64,000 nucleotides of DNA from Ensifer adhaerens (GTDB taxonomy: Bacteria > Pseudomonadota > Alphaproteobacteria > Rhizobiales > Rhizobiaceae): contig NZ_LAZS01000005.1 of NCBI RefSeq assembly GCF_002007205.1, positions 868,001-932,000 on the forward strand. Direction: 5' to 3'. Under the pieces are notes generated by a model. It saw nothing but the letters and a program-made list of their open reading frames with translations. It was not told the DNA's origin and ran no database searches. Of the stretch, positions 36,656-44,980 are shown piece after piece; the stretch's first letter is position 1, and the number at the start of each line of letters is the position of its first letter. The position numbers and the translations under genes were made by a program.

Positions 36656-37476
36656 GCCATTCCGTCGACATCGCCGGCCTTGCCAATCTCCTGCAGGAAG
36701 CCGCCGTCAAAGAGATCCTGCCGCGGTTCCGCAATCTTGGCGACGGCGACGTCAGGGTGAAGTCCGAAGCGATCGATCTGGTGACCGAAGGTGACGAAGC
36801 CGCGGAGCGGTTGATCCGGGCGCGCATCGAAGAGGTGGCACCGGGCGCACTTTTCGTCGGCGAAGAATCGGTTGCGGCCGATCCCGCACTGCTTGAGAAA
36901 CTCGCCGATGCCGACCTGGCTGTCGTCGTCGATCCGATCGACGGCACCTTCAATTTTGCAGCCGGCGTGCCGCTCTTCGGCGTCATGGCGAGCGTCGTCG
37001 CAAAGGGCGAGACGGTTGCCGGCATCATCTACGATCCGCTCGGCAATGACTGGGTGATCGCGGAGAAGGGCTCGGGCGCCTGGATGTGCCGCCCGAATGG
37101 ATCGCAGGAGCGCCTGTCGGTCACCGCAGGCGTGCCGCTCGAAGCCATGGTCGGCGGCGCCTCGACCGGGTTCTACAAGCAGGAAGCGCGGCGCGAGGTC
37201 ATGGCCAACATGGCGAAGGTCCGCATCGCCACCAGCTATCGCTGCGCCGCGCACGAATACCGCATGCTTGCCGGCGGGCACATCCACTTCCTGATGTACC
37301 AGAAGCTCATGCCCTGGGACCACCTGGCCGGCACGCTGATTTCGCAGGAAGCCGGTGCCTTTGCCGCCCGCTTCGACGGTTCGCCCTATCTGCCGGCACA
37401 TCTCAATGGCGGCCTGCTGCTGGCGACCGACAAGGAAAGCTGGGAGACGCTGCGCCGCGAGGTCTTCACGGTCTGA
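36652..37476 (+). CDS. Inositol monophosphatase-family protein
   Basis: 274 residues from the ATG at 36652, overlapping the ttcA stop by four bases. It is a metal-dependent phosphomonoesterase of the IMPase/FBPase/CysQ superfamily: [15 protein letters not shown] (metal-binding Asp residues) and [16 protein letters not shown]. Specificity is unclear: inositol phosphate, histidinol phosphate or PAP are all possible. Translational coupling to ttcA is the only functional hint. Followed by a strong terminator. Confidence 0.92.
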   Translation: MSHSVDIAGLANLLQEAAVKEILPRFRNLGDGDVRVKSEAIDLVTEGDEAAERLIRARIEEVAPGALFVGEESVAADPALLEKLADADLAVVVDPIDGTFNFAAGVPLFGVMASVVAKGETVAGIIYDPLGNDWVIAEKGSGAWMCRPNGSQERLSVTAGVPLEAMVGGASTGFYKQEARREVMANMAKVRIATSYRCAAHEYRMLAGGHIHFLMYQKLMPWDHLAGTLISQEAGAFAARFDGSPYLPAHLNGGLLLATDKESWETLRREVFTV

Positions 37477-37499
37477 TCTCCACAGTCGGTGCTCAAACA

Positions 37500-37535
37500 A
37501 AAAGCCCGCCCGGATCGCTCCGGGCGGGCTTTTTC
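37500..37535. terminator. Terminator after the IMPase-like gene
   Basis: AAAGCCCGCCCGG and CCGGGCGGGCTTT form a 13-bp stem with a short loop, T5 on the plus side and A-run on the minus side. It also faces the convergent MFS gene. Confidence 0.85.
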
Positions 37536-37560
37536 ATGTCATGCGGCGACTGAACGTGCG

Positions 37561-37602
37561 ACAGCGACCTTTGCGCGTCTCAAGAGACGCGCGGCGCTGT
37601 AG
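37561..37602. repeat. Module-2 palindromic repeat, copy C
   Basis: An outer stem ACAGCG / CGCTGT encloses the inner stem GCGCGTCT-CAAG-AGACGCGC (37573-37592), with the unpaired ACCTTT on one side and GG on the other. It abuts the stop codon of the first MFS gene (37603-37605) with no gap. It differs from copy D at 4 of 42 positions, and two of the differences compensate each other in the stem. Confidence 0.85.
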
Positions 37603-38895
37603 TTACATGTGCCCGCCACCGTGATCCATGGAGACGTCCTTGTCGCCGGGATGGGTGAAGAGCTTGCCCTTCTCGGCCCAGAGCGTCGCCAGGATCGTCA
37701 CAGCACCGAAGAGGGCGAAACCGCCGAAGAGCGGCTGCAGCGTGCCGTTGAAGAGTTGGCCGACAGTCCCGCCGATCAAGGCGCCACCGGTCGTCGAAAC
37801 GAAGCCGGTGATCGCCGTCGCGGTACCGGCGAGGTGACCCATCGGCTCCAGGCTGATCGCGGTGAAGTTCGTCGCGATGACTGCGAAGAACATCAGCAGC
37901 ACCGAGAACATCAGGTAGCTGACGACGAAGGCCGGCGTGCCCGAGAGCGACATCACGAAGCCCGCGATCGAGAGCAGCGTGAACAGGATCATCGAGACGT
38001 GCGAGATGCGGCGCATGCCGAAGCTACGGACGAAGAAGCCGTTGGCGAAGTTCGCAACCGCAATGCCGCCTGCCGTGCCCGCGAAGGCGATCGGCAGCCA
38101 GTCACCGAGGCCATAGACCTCGCCGAAGATCTGCTGGACGGTGACGATGTAGGCGCAGATAACGGCGGTAAACAGCGTCATGCCGATCATGTAGCCGCAG
38201 GTGATGCGGTTGGTGAGAACGGTCTTGAAGCCCGAAGCGACCGCGCCGACGGAGAGCGGCATGCGCTCTTGGCGGGGCAGGGACTCCTTCATGCGAGAGA
38301 ACGCCCAGGCGAAAAGGATCGCGCCGATGATGCCGATCAGGATGAAGATCCAGTGCCAGTTGGCATAGAGGATCACGAGCTGGCCGATCGAGGGCGCCAC
38401 GATCGGCACGATCATGAAGACGATCATGACATAGGACATGACGCGCGCCATCTCGCGACCGCCGAAGCAGTCGCGCACGATCGCCATGGTGGTGATGCGG
38501 ATGGCGGCCGCACCGATGCCCTGAACGAAGCGCAGGATGAGCAGCGTCTCGAAGCTCTGCGTAAGCGCGGCCGCAAACATCGATACGGTGAAGAAGGCGA
38601 GGCCGCCGAGCAGCACCTTGCGGCGGCCGAAGGCGTCGGAGAGGCTGCCGAAGAAGATCTGCGAAATGCCGAAGCCGAGGAAGAAGACGCCGATCACCAG
38701 CTGGCTGTCGTTGGTGTTGGCAACGTTCAGGGACTGGCCGATGGCCGGCAGCGCCGGAAGCATGCTGTCGATGGCGATGGCGACGCTCGCCGTCATGACG
38801 GCGATGGTGATGATGAACTCGACGATGCCCATGTTGAGGCGCTGAGCCCCGGAAACGCCGTCGACATGTTCGGATTGATTGGTGATGGTGGACAT
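37603..38895 (-). CDS. MFS drug-resistance transporter (Bcr/CflA-like), first of a tandem pair
   Basis: 430 residues from the ATG at 38895; the frame extends seven codons further. Twelve hydrophobic segments are expected. Motif A is GSLSDAFGRRKVLLGG and motif C-like IVPIVAPSIGQLVI marks the DHA1 drug/H+ antiporter group. The C-terminus is histidine-rich (MDHGGGHM), which might bind metal. It is clearly paralogous to the MFS gene 100 bp upstream on the same strand, and both are followed by the same palindromic repeat. Substrate unknown. Confidence 0.88.
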   Translation of the reverse strand: MSTITNQSEHVDGVSGAQRLNMGIVEFIITIAVMTASVAIAIDSMLPALPAIGQSLNVANTNDSQLVIGVFFLGFGISQIFFGSLSDAFGRRKVLLGGLAFFTVSMFAAALTQSFETLLILRFVQGIGAAAIRITTMAIVRDCFGGREMARVMSYVMIVFMIVPIVAPSIGQLVILYANWHWIFILIGIIGAILFAWAFSRMKESLPRQERMPLSVGAVASGFKTVLTNRITCGYMIGMTLFTAVICAYIVTVQQIFGEVYGLGDWLPIAFAGTAGGIAVANFANGFFVRSFGMRRISHVSMILFTLLSIAGFVMSLSGTPAFVVSYLMFSVLLMFFAVIATNFTAISLEPMGHLAGTATAITGFVSTTGGALIGGTVGQLFNGTLQPLFGGFALFGAVTILATLWAEKGKLFTHPGDKDVSMDHGGGHM

Positions 38896-38950
38896 TGGGA
38901 AAACCCGTAAATTCAATCTTTGGAAATACTGGCCGACAGTTTAGAGCGCT

Positions 38951-38992
38951 ACAGCGACCTTTACGCGTCTTCAGAGACGCGTGGCGCTGTAG
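38951..38992. repeat. Module-2 palindromic repeat, copy D
   Basis: The outer stem is ACAGCG / CGCTGT and the inner stem is ACGCGTCT-TCAG-AGACGCGT (38963-38982). It ends three bases before the stop codon of the second MFS gene and lies in the 100-bp gap between the tandem transporters. Confidence 0.85.
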
Positions 38993-38995
38993 AGA

Positions 38996-40234
38996 TCAGC
39001 CGGCCGGCTGATGGTGTGGTTTGAACAGCTTGCCGCGCTCGGCAATCAGAACGAAAACAAGGCCGATGGCCGCGACGGTGAAGTAGCCGGTGGCAAGCGG
39101 GGTGGCCGTGCCGTCGAAGGACTGGCCGATGAAGGCTCCGATCACGCTCCCGCCGATCGTTTGCACGAAACCGAGGACCGAGGAGGCAGTGCCGGCCACG
39201 TGGCCGAGCGGCTCCATGGCCATGGCGTTGAAGTTCGGCGCGATCAGCCCGAACTGGAACATCGTAGCGCAATAGAGGACCACGAAGACCGGGAAGGGCA
39301 GCGGCGCATAGAGAGAGGCCGACATCCAGATGAAGCTTGCCAGCGTAAAGCCGCAGAGTGCCGCATGGGACAGCGGCCGCATGCCGAAGCGGCGGACGAG
39401 GCGGGAGTTGGTAAAGGAAGCAACCGCCATCATACTCGCGAAAGCCGCAAAGACAAGCGGAAACCACACGCCCAGATCGTAAACGCCGACGAGCACCTGC
39501 TGCGCCGAGTTGATGAAGCCGAACAGGGCGCCGAGGATAACCGAGGTCGCGAGCGTATAAAGCAGCGACAGCCGGTTGGTCAGCACGATGCGGAAGCCGC
39601 TGAGGATCACCGACGGCGTGAAGGCGCGGCGGTGCGCCGGATCAAGCGTTTCGCCGAGCTTCGACAGTACGATGGCGATGTTCATCACGGCATAAAGCGC
39701 GACGATGACAAAGATCATGTGCCATTCGGCAAAGCTGATGATGAGCTGGCCGATCGACGGGGCGATGACCGGCACGATCATGAACACCATCATGACAAGC
39801 GACATCACCTCGGCCATCTGCCGGCCGCCGTAGACGTCGCGAACGATCGAGATCGTGATGACGCGTGTCGCGGCCGCACCAGCACCCTGCATGAAGCGCA
39901 GGGCGAGCATGAGACCGAAGGTCGGCACGACGGCGATTGCGACCGCACAGACGGCATAGAGGGCAAGGCCGGCGACAAGCGGGGGCTTGCGCCCGAAGCG
40001 GTCCGACAGCGGACCGAAGAACAGCTGCGCCACGCCCATGCCGAGCAGATAGGCGGTAATGATGTATTGCCGCTCGTTCTCGTCGACGACGCCGAGGCTT
40101 GCGCCGATTTCCTGAAGGCCCGGCAGCATGATGTCGATCGAGATAGCGTTCGTCGCCATCAGCGTCGCCATCAGCGCGATGAACTGGAATTTCGTGAGGC
40201 CGGGCAGGGCGTCGTCGTTGGTCGTGCTTGTCAT
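38996..40234 (-). CDS. MFS drug-resistance transporter (Bcr/CflA-like), second of a tandem pair
   Basis: 412 residues from the ATG at 40234, preceded by AGGAC; the open frame upstream looks non-coding. GPLSDRFGRKPPLVAGL is motif A and IVPVIAPSIGQLIISF is the motif C region. It shares long blocks with its neighbour, for example IVRDVYGGRQMAEVMSLVMM against IVRDCFGGREMARVMSYVMI. It probably exports a small toxic compound by proton antiport. No regulator adjoins the pair. Confidence 0.88.
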   Translation of the reverse strand: MTSTTNDDALPGLTKFQFIALMATLMATNAISIDIMLPGLQEIGASLGVVDENERQYIITAYLLGMGVAQLFFGPLSDRFGRKPPLVAGLALYAVCAVAIAVVPTFGLMLALRFMQGAGAAATRVITISIVRDVYGGRQMAEVMSLVMMVFMIVPVIAPSIGQLIISFAEWHMIFVIVALYAVMNIAIVLSKLGETLDPAHRRAFTPSVILSGFRIVLTNRLSLLYTLATSVILGALFGFINSAQQVLVGVYDLGVWFPLVFAAFASMMAVASFTNSRLVRRFGMRPLSHAALCGFTLASFIWMSASLYAPLPFPVFVVLYCATMFQFGLIAPNFNAMAMEPLGHVAGTASSVLGFVQTIGGSVIGAFIGQSFDGTATPLATGYFTVAAIGLVFVLIAERGKLFKPHHQPAG

Positions 40235-40708
40235 TTCAAAAGTCCTAGCGGCGCGCAGCGCGCCAAGCGAAACAGGTCTGGGTCCGGACGGCGCCGGAAA
40301 AAGAAGGATGTCGGCTGGCTTAATTGCCGGTCGGCATGGGGATGTCAGGCAGGAGCGACCGGGCAGCCGCACCGTATGGACCGGGCCTGCATGAAACGGG
40401 AGCATCGATCGGCAGCGACGGGGGCATTTCCGTGCCGGGAAGGCCGGAGGGGGAACCGCTGCTGCTTATGCCGAACGATCGCGACTGCTTCATGACAGGC
40501 CGAAAACTCGGCCCCAGGCTTCGCTTCAGAACGCCGGAAACGTTACAGGAAAGAAGCCTGCTTCAACAAACATTCAAACGGTCATTGCGCGAACTGAGCG
40601 CGCAAAGCCTTCGGAAAGACAACGAAAATCGAAATCCGGACGGATGTCCGAATCAAAAAAAGGCGGTTGCCCGCCTTCTCCGATGGATCGGGACAAGGCG
40701 TCCTTGAG
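40235..40708. other. 474-bp gap between MFS and grxD genes
   Basis: The plus-strand open frame at 40324-40707 has no recognisable domain, a poor start and overlaps the grxD terminator, so I do not call it. An inverted repeat TTGCGCG / CGCGCAA lies near 40588-40608. The right end holds the grxD terminator. Confidence 0.45.
40655..40680 (-). terminator. grxD terminator
   Basis: On the minus strand AGGCGG-GCAA-CCGCCT is followed by a T7 run (A-run at 40655-40661). Confidence 0.8.
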
Positions 40709-41047
40709 TTAGGCGGCGGCGCCCTTGACGGCGATACCCTGCTCCGAAAGGTGGGACTGCAGTTCGCCGGCCTGGAACATCTCGCGCACGATGTCGCAAC
40801 CGCCGACAAATTCGCCCTTCACGTAGAGCTGCGGGATCGTCGGCCAGCTGGAGTAGTCTTTGATACCCTGGCGCAGGTCTGCGTCGGCGAGCACGTTGAT
40901 GCCCTTGTAGTCGACGCCGATATAATCGAGAATCTGGACCACCTGACCGGAGAAGCCACACTGCGGGAACTGCGGTGTACCCTTCATGAAGAGCACCACA
41001 TCGTTCGTCTTGACTTCGTTGTCGATGAATTCGTGAATTCCGCTCAT
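40709..41047 (-). CDS. grxD: Monothiol glutaredoxin, Grx4/GrxD type
   Basis: 112 residues with the CGFS active site (Cys30) in [36 protein letters not shown] for glutathione binding, and the expected length. CGFS glutaredoxins bind a shared [2Fe-2S] cluster, transfer it in Fe-S assembly, and form heterodimers with BolA. A BolA gene lies just upstream on the same strand with one small gene between. A 131-bp gap upstream containing GGTGATTTTCACC may hold a separate promoter. Confidence 0.96.
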   Translation of the reverse strand: MSGIHEFIDNEVKTNDVVLFMKGTPQFPQCGFSGQVVQILDYIGVDYKGINVLADADLRQGIKDYSSWPTIPQLYVKGEFVGGCDIVREMFQAGELQSHLSEQGIAVKGAAA

Positions 41048-41178
41048 CCTGTCTTCCTTCCTGCGCCGGCTTCAAGGGCCGGATATCGATTGGGCCTTAG
41101 ATAGCATGCATATCGGTGATTTTCACCACCCAATCGCAACAAATATTGATGGGCCTCAAGATGTGGTTTTAATACCAC

Positions 41179-41424
41179 TCAAGCCGTGCGGCGCCGGGTC
41201 TTGCTGCGCGCCGCCGTGGTTTTCCGCCGGCTGACCTGCTTCTTCGCCGGCTTGCGGATCGCGGCTTCGAGGATATCCGCGAGGATGCCGCCGCCAGAGG
41301 CCGCCGGCCGCGTCCGGCGCTTCGTCCGCTTGGTGGTCGTGCGCTTGAGGCCGGTCTTCCGCAGAATTTCCTTCAGCGCGCTGTCGACGATGCCACTGAC
41401 GAGTTCCTTGATCAGGTCAGCCAC
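41179..41424 (-). CDS. Small basic protein between bolA and grxD
   Basis: 81 residues from a GTG at 41424; GGAG lies ten bases upstream and overlaps the bolA stop. The frame is open to 41466 but that part lies inside bolA. An amphipathic N-terminus (ADLIKELVSGIVDSALKEIL) and a second helical piece (GGGILADILEAAIRK) are each followed by Lys/Arg/Thr-rich tails resembling histone H1 tails. It may bind nucleic acid, but that is only inferred from charge. Family not recognised. Confidence 0.65.
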   Translation of the reverse strand: MADLIKELVSGIVDSALKEILRKTGLKRTTTKRTKRRTRPAASGGGILADILEAAIRKPAKKQVSRRKTTAARSKTRRRTA

Positions 41425-41431
41425 GGCCTGC

Positions 41432-41665
41432 TTACTCCGGCGCGCTCGTCTGCAGGGCAAGCGCATGCAGCACGCCGCCCATATTGCCCTTCAAGGCATT
41501 GTAGACCATCTGATGCTGCTGCACGCGGCTCTTGCCACGAAACGCCTCGGCCACGACTTCGGCGGCATAGTGGTCGCCGTCACCGGCCAGATCGCGGATC
41601 GTGACCTTGGCTCCGGGAATCCCCGCCTTGATCATGTCTTCGATGTCGCCTGGTGTCATGGGCAT
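41432..41665 (-). CDS. BolA-family protein
   Basis: 77 residues, the short BolA2-like form. The class-II KH-like fold is shown by IEDMIKAGIPGAKVTIRDL and the motif FRGKSRVQQHQMVYNAL, which carries the conserved histidine used with CGFS glutaredoxin to bind a [2Fe-2S] cluster. In alphaproteobacteria such proteins with GrxD influence iron regulation. It is first in the apparent bolA / basic protein / grxD unit. Confidence 0.92.
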   Translation of the reverse strand: MPMTPGDIEDMIKAGIPGAKVTIRDLAGDGDHYAAEVVAEAFRGKSRVQQHQMVYNALKGNMGGVLHALALQTSAPE

Positions 41666-41850
41666 GATACGCCAACTCCCTTTTTATTCTGCAACGTCAG
41701 CAGCCTGCCGACGTTGTCCATGAAACAAGGGAACCACGATTCAGGGGCGGAACGCAATTGCTGAATTGGGTGAGGGAAGCCAATCGGCGGAAGGCAGAGC
41801 CGATCAACGGCATGCGTTCAAGTCCGCCTGCAAAGGCTTTGCCACGGCTT

Positions 41851-41891
41851 GAAAAAAAGCGGAACGGGAGCCGCCAACCGCGGCTCCCGTT
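41851..41891 (-). terminator. purL terminator
   Basis: AACGGGAGCCG and CGGCTCCCGTT form an 11-bp stem (41863-41891) followed on the minus strand by CCGC and T7. Confidence 0.85.
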
Positions 41892-41899
41892 GCTTGTTC

Positions 41900-44131
41900 T
41901 TAGTTCTCGGGGGCGAGATCGCCCTGCATGAACTCGGGGAACCAGCCCTCATGCGCCGAACGCAGATCTGCGACCGAAACTGCCTTGGCATCGCCGAGCT
42001 TGACGGCATCGCCGCCGGTCTTGCCGATGACAGGGAGCGAGACGCCGGCGGCCTTTGCGCGATCGGCAACCGCGTCGAGCGCGCCGGCGGCGACCGTCAG
42101 GACGTAGCGGGCCTGGTCTTCGCCGTAGAAGGTAGCGATCGGATCATGGCCGGCGACGGCGTCGACCGAGGCGCCGATGCCCGATGCCATCGCCATTTCG
42201 GCAACGGCGAGCGCGAGACCGCCCGACGAGCAGTCGTGAACGGCGGTCACGAGACCATCGACGATGAGACCGCGGACGAAATCGCCGACCTTGCGCTCAT
42301 GCGCCAGATCGACATGCGGCGCCGGGCCGTCGGTGCGGCCGTGAACGTCACGCATATAGACCGACTGGGCGATGTGCGAACCGAGACCGGCCGGTGCGCC
42401 GGCAAGCAGGATCGTTTCGCCTTCCGCGGCAAAGCGGATGCGCGCCATCTTCGACCAGTCCTTGATCAGGCCGACGCCGCCGATCGTCGGGGTCGGCAGG
42501 ATCGCCTGGCCGTTGGTCTCGTTGTAGAGCGAGACGTTGCCCGACACGATCGGGAAATCGAGCGCGGTGCAGGCCTCGCCGATGCCCTTGATGGCATGAA
42601 CCAGCTGGCTCATGATCTCAGGACGTTCCGGATTGCCGAAGTTGAGGTTGTCGGTGGCCGCCAGCGGCAGTGCGCCGGTTGCCGTCAGGTTGCGCCAGCA
42701 TTCGGCAACAGCCTGCTTGCCGCCTTCGTAAGCATCGGCTTCTACGTAACGCGGAGTGACGTCGGAGGAGAAGGCAAGCGCCTTTGAAGCATGGCCCTCG
42801 ACGCGCACAACGCCAGCGTCGCCGCCCGGAAGCTGCAGCGAATTGCCCTGGATCAGTGTGTCGTACTGCTCGTAGACCCAGCGGCGCGAGGAATTGTTGG
42901 CCGAACCGACGAGCTTGACGAGCGCATCGGCGACATCGACAGCCGGGATGTCGTTGGTCGCGAGCGGAGCCGCGGTCTTGGCAGGCGTCCAAGGACGATC
43001 ATATTCCGGAGCTTCGTCGCCCAGTTCCTTGATCGGCAGGTTTGCGACTTCCTCGCCCTGGTGCAGGATGCGGAAGCGCAGGTCGTCGGTGGTCTTGCCG
43101 ACGATCGCGAAATCGAGGCCCCACTTGACGAAGATCGCCTTGGCGACCTCTTCCTTGGCGGGCTCCAGCACCATGAGCATGCGCTCCTGGCTCTCCGACA
43201 GCATCATTTCGTAAGCGGTCATACGCTCTTCGCGCACCGGAACGGTGTCGAGATTGAGTTCGATGCCGAGGTCGCCCTTGGCGCCCATTTCGACGGCCGA
43301 GCAGGTGAGGCCGGCTGCACCCATGTCCTGGATGGCGATGACGGCGCCTGTTGTCATCAGCTCGAGGCAGGCTTCGAGCAGGCACTTCTCGGTGAAGGGG
43401 TCGCCGACCTGAACGGTCGGACGCTTCTCTTCGATCGACTCGTCGAATTCGGCCGACGCCATGGTTGCGCCACCGACGCCATCGCGGCCGGTCTTGGCGC
43501 CGAGATAGACGACCGGAAGGCCGACGCCTTCGGCCTTGGAATAGAAGATGGCGTCGCTCTTGGCGAGACCGGCGGCAAAGGCATTGACGAGGATGTTGCC
43601 GTTGTAGCGGGCGTCGAACTCGACCTCGCCGCCGACGGTCGGAACACCGAAGGAATTACCGTAACCGCCGACGCCGGCAACGACGCCGGAAACGAGGTGG
43701 CGGGTCTTCGGGTGATCCGGCGCGCCGAAGCGCAGCGCATTCATCGCCGCCACCGGACGCGCGCCCATGGTGAACACGTCGCGCAGGATGCCGCCGACGC
43801 CGGTGGCAGCGCCCTGGTAGGGCTCGATATAGGACGGGTGGTTGTGGCTCTCCATCTTGAAGACGACGCAATCGCCGTCATCGATGTCGACGACGCCGGC
43901 GTTTTCGCCCGGACCCTGGATAACGCGCGGGCCCTTGGTCGGCAGCGTGCGCAGCCATTTCTTCGAGGACTTGTAGGAGCAGTGCTCGTTCCACATGGCG
44001 GAGAAGATGCCGAGCTCGGTAAAGGTCGGCTCGCGCCCGATCAGGCCGAGGATGCGCTCGTATTCGTCAGGCTTCAGCCCGTGCGATGCGATGAGGTCCG
44101 GGGTGATGGGGCGGGTGTTGGAAATCGTCAT
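41900..44131 (-). CDS. purL: Phosphoribosylformylglycinamidine synthase, large subunit
   Basis: 743 residues, the small PurL of Gram-positive and alphaproteobacterial type that needs separate PurQ and PurS. It uses ATP and ammonia from PurQ to convert FGAR to FGAM in purine synthesis. [36 protein letters not shown] (in part), [16 protein letters not shown] and the duplicated AIRS-like domains are intact. It lies 3.2 kb from purQ, separated by four unrelated genes. Own terminator downstream. Confidence 0.97.
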   Translation of the reverse strand: MTISNTRPITPDLIASHGLKPDEYERILGLIGREPTFTELGIFSAMWNEHCSYKSSKKWLRTLPTKGPRVIQGPGENAGVVDIDDGDCVVFKMESHNHPSYIEPYQGAATGVGGILRDVFTMGARPVAAMNALRFGAPDHPKTRHLVSGVVAGVGGYGNSFGVPTVGGEVEFDARYNGNILVNAFAAGLAKSDAIFYSKAEGVGLPVVYLGAKTGRDGVGGATMASAEFDESIEEKRPTVQVGDPFTEKCLLEACLELMTTGAVIAIQDMGAAGLTCSAVEMGAKGDLGIELNLDTVPVREERMTAYEMMLSESQERMLMVLEPAKEEVAKAIFVKWGLDFAIVGKTTDDLRFRILHQGEEVANLPIKELGDEAPEYDRPWTPAKTAAPLATNDIPAVDVADALVKLVGSANNSSRRWVYEQYDTLIQGNSLQLPGGDAGVVRVEGHASKALAFSSDVTPRYVEADAYEGGKQAVAECWRNLTATGALPLAATDNLNFGNPERPEIMSQLVHAIKGIGEACTALDFPIVSGNVSLYNETNGQAILPTPTIGGVGLIKDWSKMARIRFAAEGETILLAGAPAGLGSHIAQSVYMRDVHGRTDGPAPHVDLAHERKVGDFVRGLIVDGLVTAVHDCSSGGLALAVAEMAMASGIGASVDAVAGHDPIATFYGEDQARYVLTVAAGALDAVADRAKAAGVSLPVIGKTGGDAVKLGDAKAVSVADLRSAHEGWFPEFMQGDLAPEN

Positions 44132-44328
44132 CGTCGACCGTCAAATCCTTCGGGCGGCGCGCAATCCACGAAAGAGGAATATGGCGCGTGCGAACCGCAA
44201 CAGAAACAGGGGGCGCTTTGCGGCTTCTTTAGCCTATGCTGCGGCGCGGCGCGACAGAAAAATACGGGCGATCAACAGCGGTTGACGCCCTTACGGCACT
44301 TTGCCGAAGGCTACGGCAGGACGCGGCC

Positions 44329-44907
44329 CTAGAACTTGTAGCCGAGCGCGAGGCCGGCGCGTGTCAGGCCGTTGTTGGGACCGTCGCACAGATTGGCATG
44401 CGACGCATGTTCCACAGTCGCCGAAACGTTCCAATGCTCGTCGAGGCGCACGCCGGCGGCGGCGTATTCGCGAAAGAGCAAGCGGCAGCCGAGTTGCGGA
44501 CCGGAACCGTTGGGATCGTCGAGATCGCCATCGTGAACCGTGCCGCCCGCGCCGAACTCCACGAAGAGGCGCTGCGTCATGTCGAAGGTCCAGCTCAAAC
44601 CGGCATAGGCCTGGTTGACGCCATTCGACGAGGTGGCCACAGCTGCGCCGGTATAGACGCGCGGACGCAGCAGCTTGTCGCCAAGATCGGCTGCACCATC
44701 GGCATCGAACGGATCGAAGTAGACCGTGAATGACGGAAAGACCCCGTCCTCCTGCTTGTCGCCACTGGCGATCGACGTCGCTACGCCAAAGCGCATTTCG
44801 TCGAAGATCTGCTCCGCAGCCGAGGCGGGTGCGGCGATCAGCGTGGTTGTGATGAGAAGAAGGCAGGCGATGCGGCGTGACTGGGCAAGACTGAGCGATA
44901 GCGGCAT
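44329..44907 (-). CDS. PagL-like lipid A 3-O-deacylase family outer-membrane protein
   Basis: 192 residues. A signal peptide (IACLLLITTTLIAAPASA) precedes an eight-strand-like beta barrel ending in Phe (LALGYKF), the usual outer-membrane signature. EHASHANLCDGPNNG supplies His167 and Ser169 in the His-x-Ser arrangement of the PagL active site; the usual third residue is not obvious. PagL removes a 3-linked acyl chain from lipid A. Two cysteines (Cys141, Cys174) might pair. Placed between purL and a MocR regulator with no clear link. Confidence 0.75.
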   Translation of the reverse strand: MPLSLSLAQSRRIACLLLITTTLIAAPASAAEQIFDEMRFGVATSIASGDKQEDGVFPSFTVYFDPFDADGAADLGDKLLRPRVYTGAAVATSSNGVNQAYAGLSWTFDMTQRLFVEFGAGGTVHDGDLDDPNGSGPQLGCRLLFREYAAAGVRLDEHWNVSATVEHASHANLCDGPNNGLTRAGLALGYKF

Positions 44908-44980
44908 GCGGAATCCTTGAGACTGCTAAAACAGTATCTTGCTCAACCTTGCCCGAAAGTCACCCGGTGGATTTCGATCG

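Noticed and set aside
39011-40495. A 494-residue plus-strand frame opposite the second MFS gene
   Set aside because: Highly charged His/Arg/Asp/Glu sequence, the usual mirror image of hydrophobic transporter codons.
40324-40707. A 127-residue plus-strand frame in the gap before grxD
   Set aside because: No ribosome site or domain, composition unlike a protein, and it runs across the grxD terminator.
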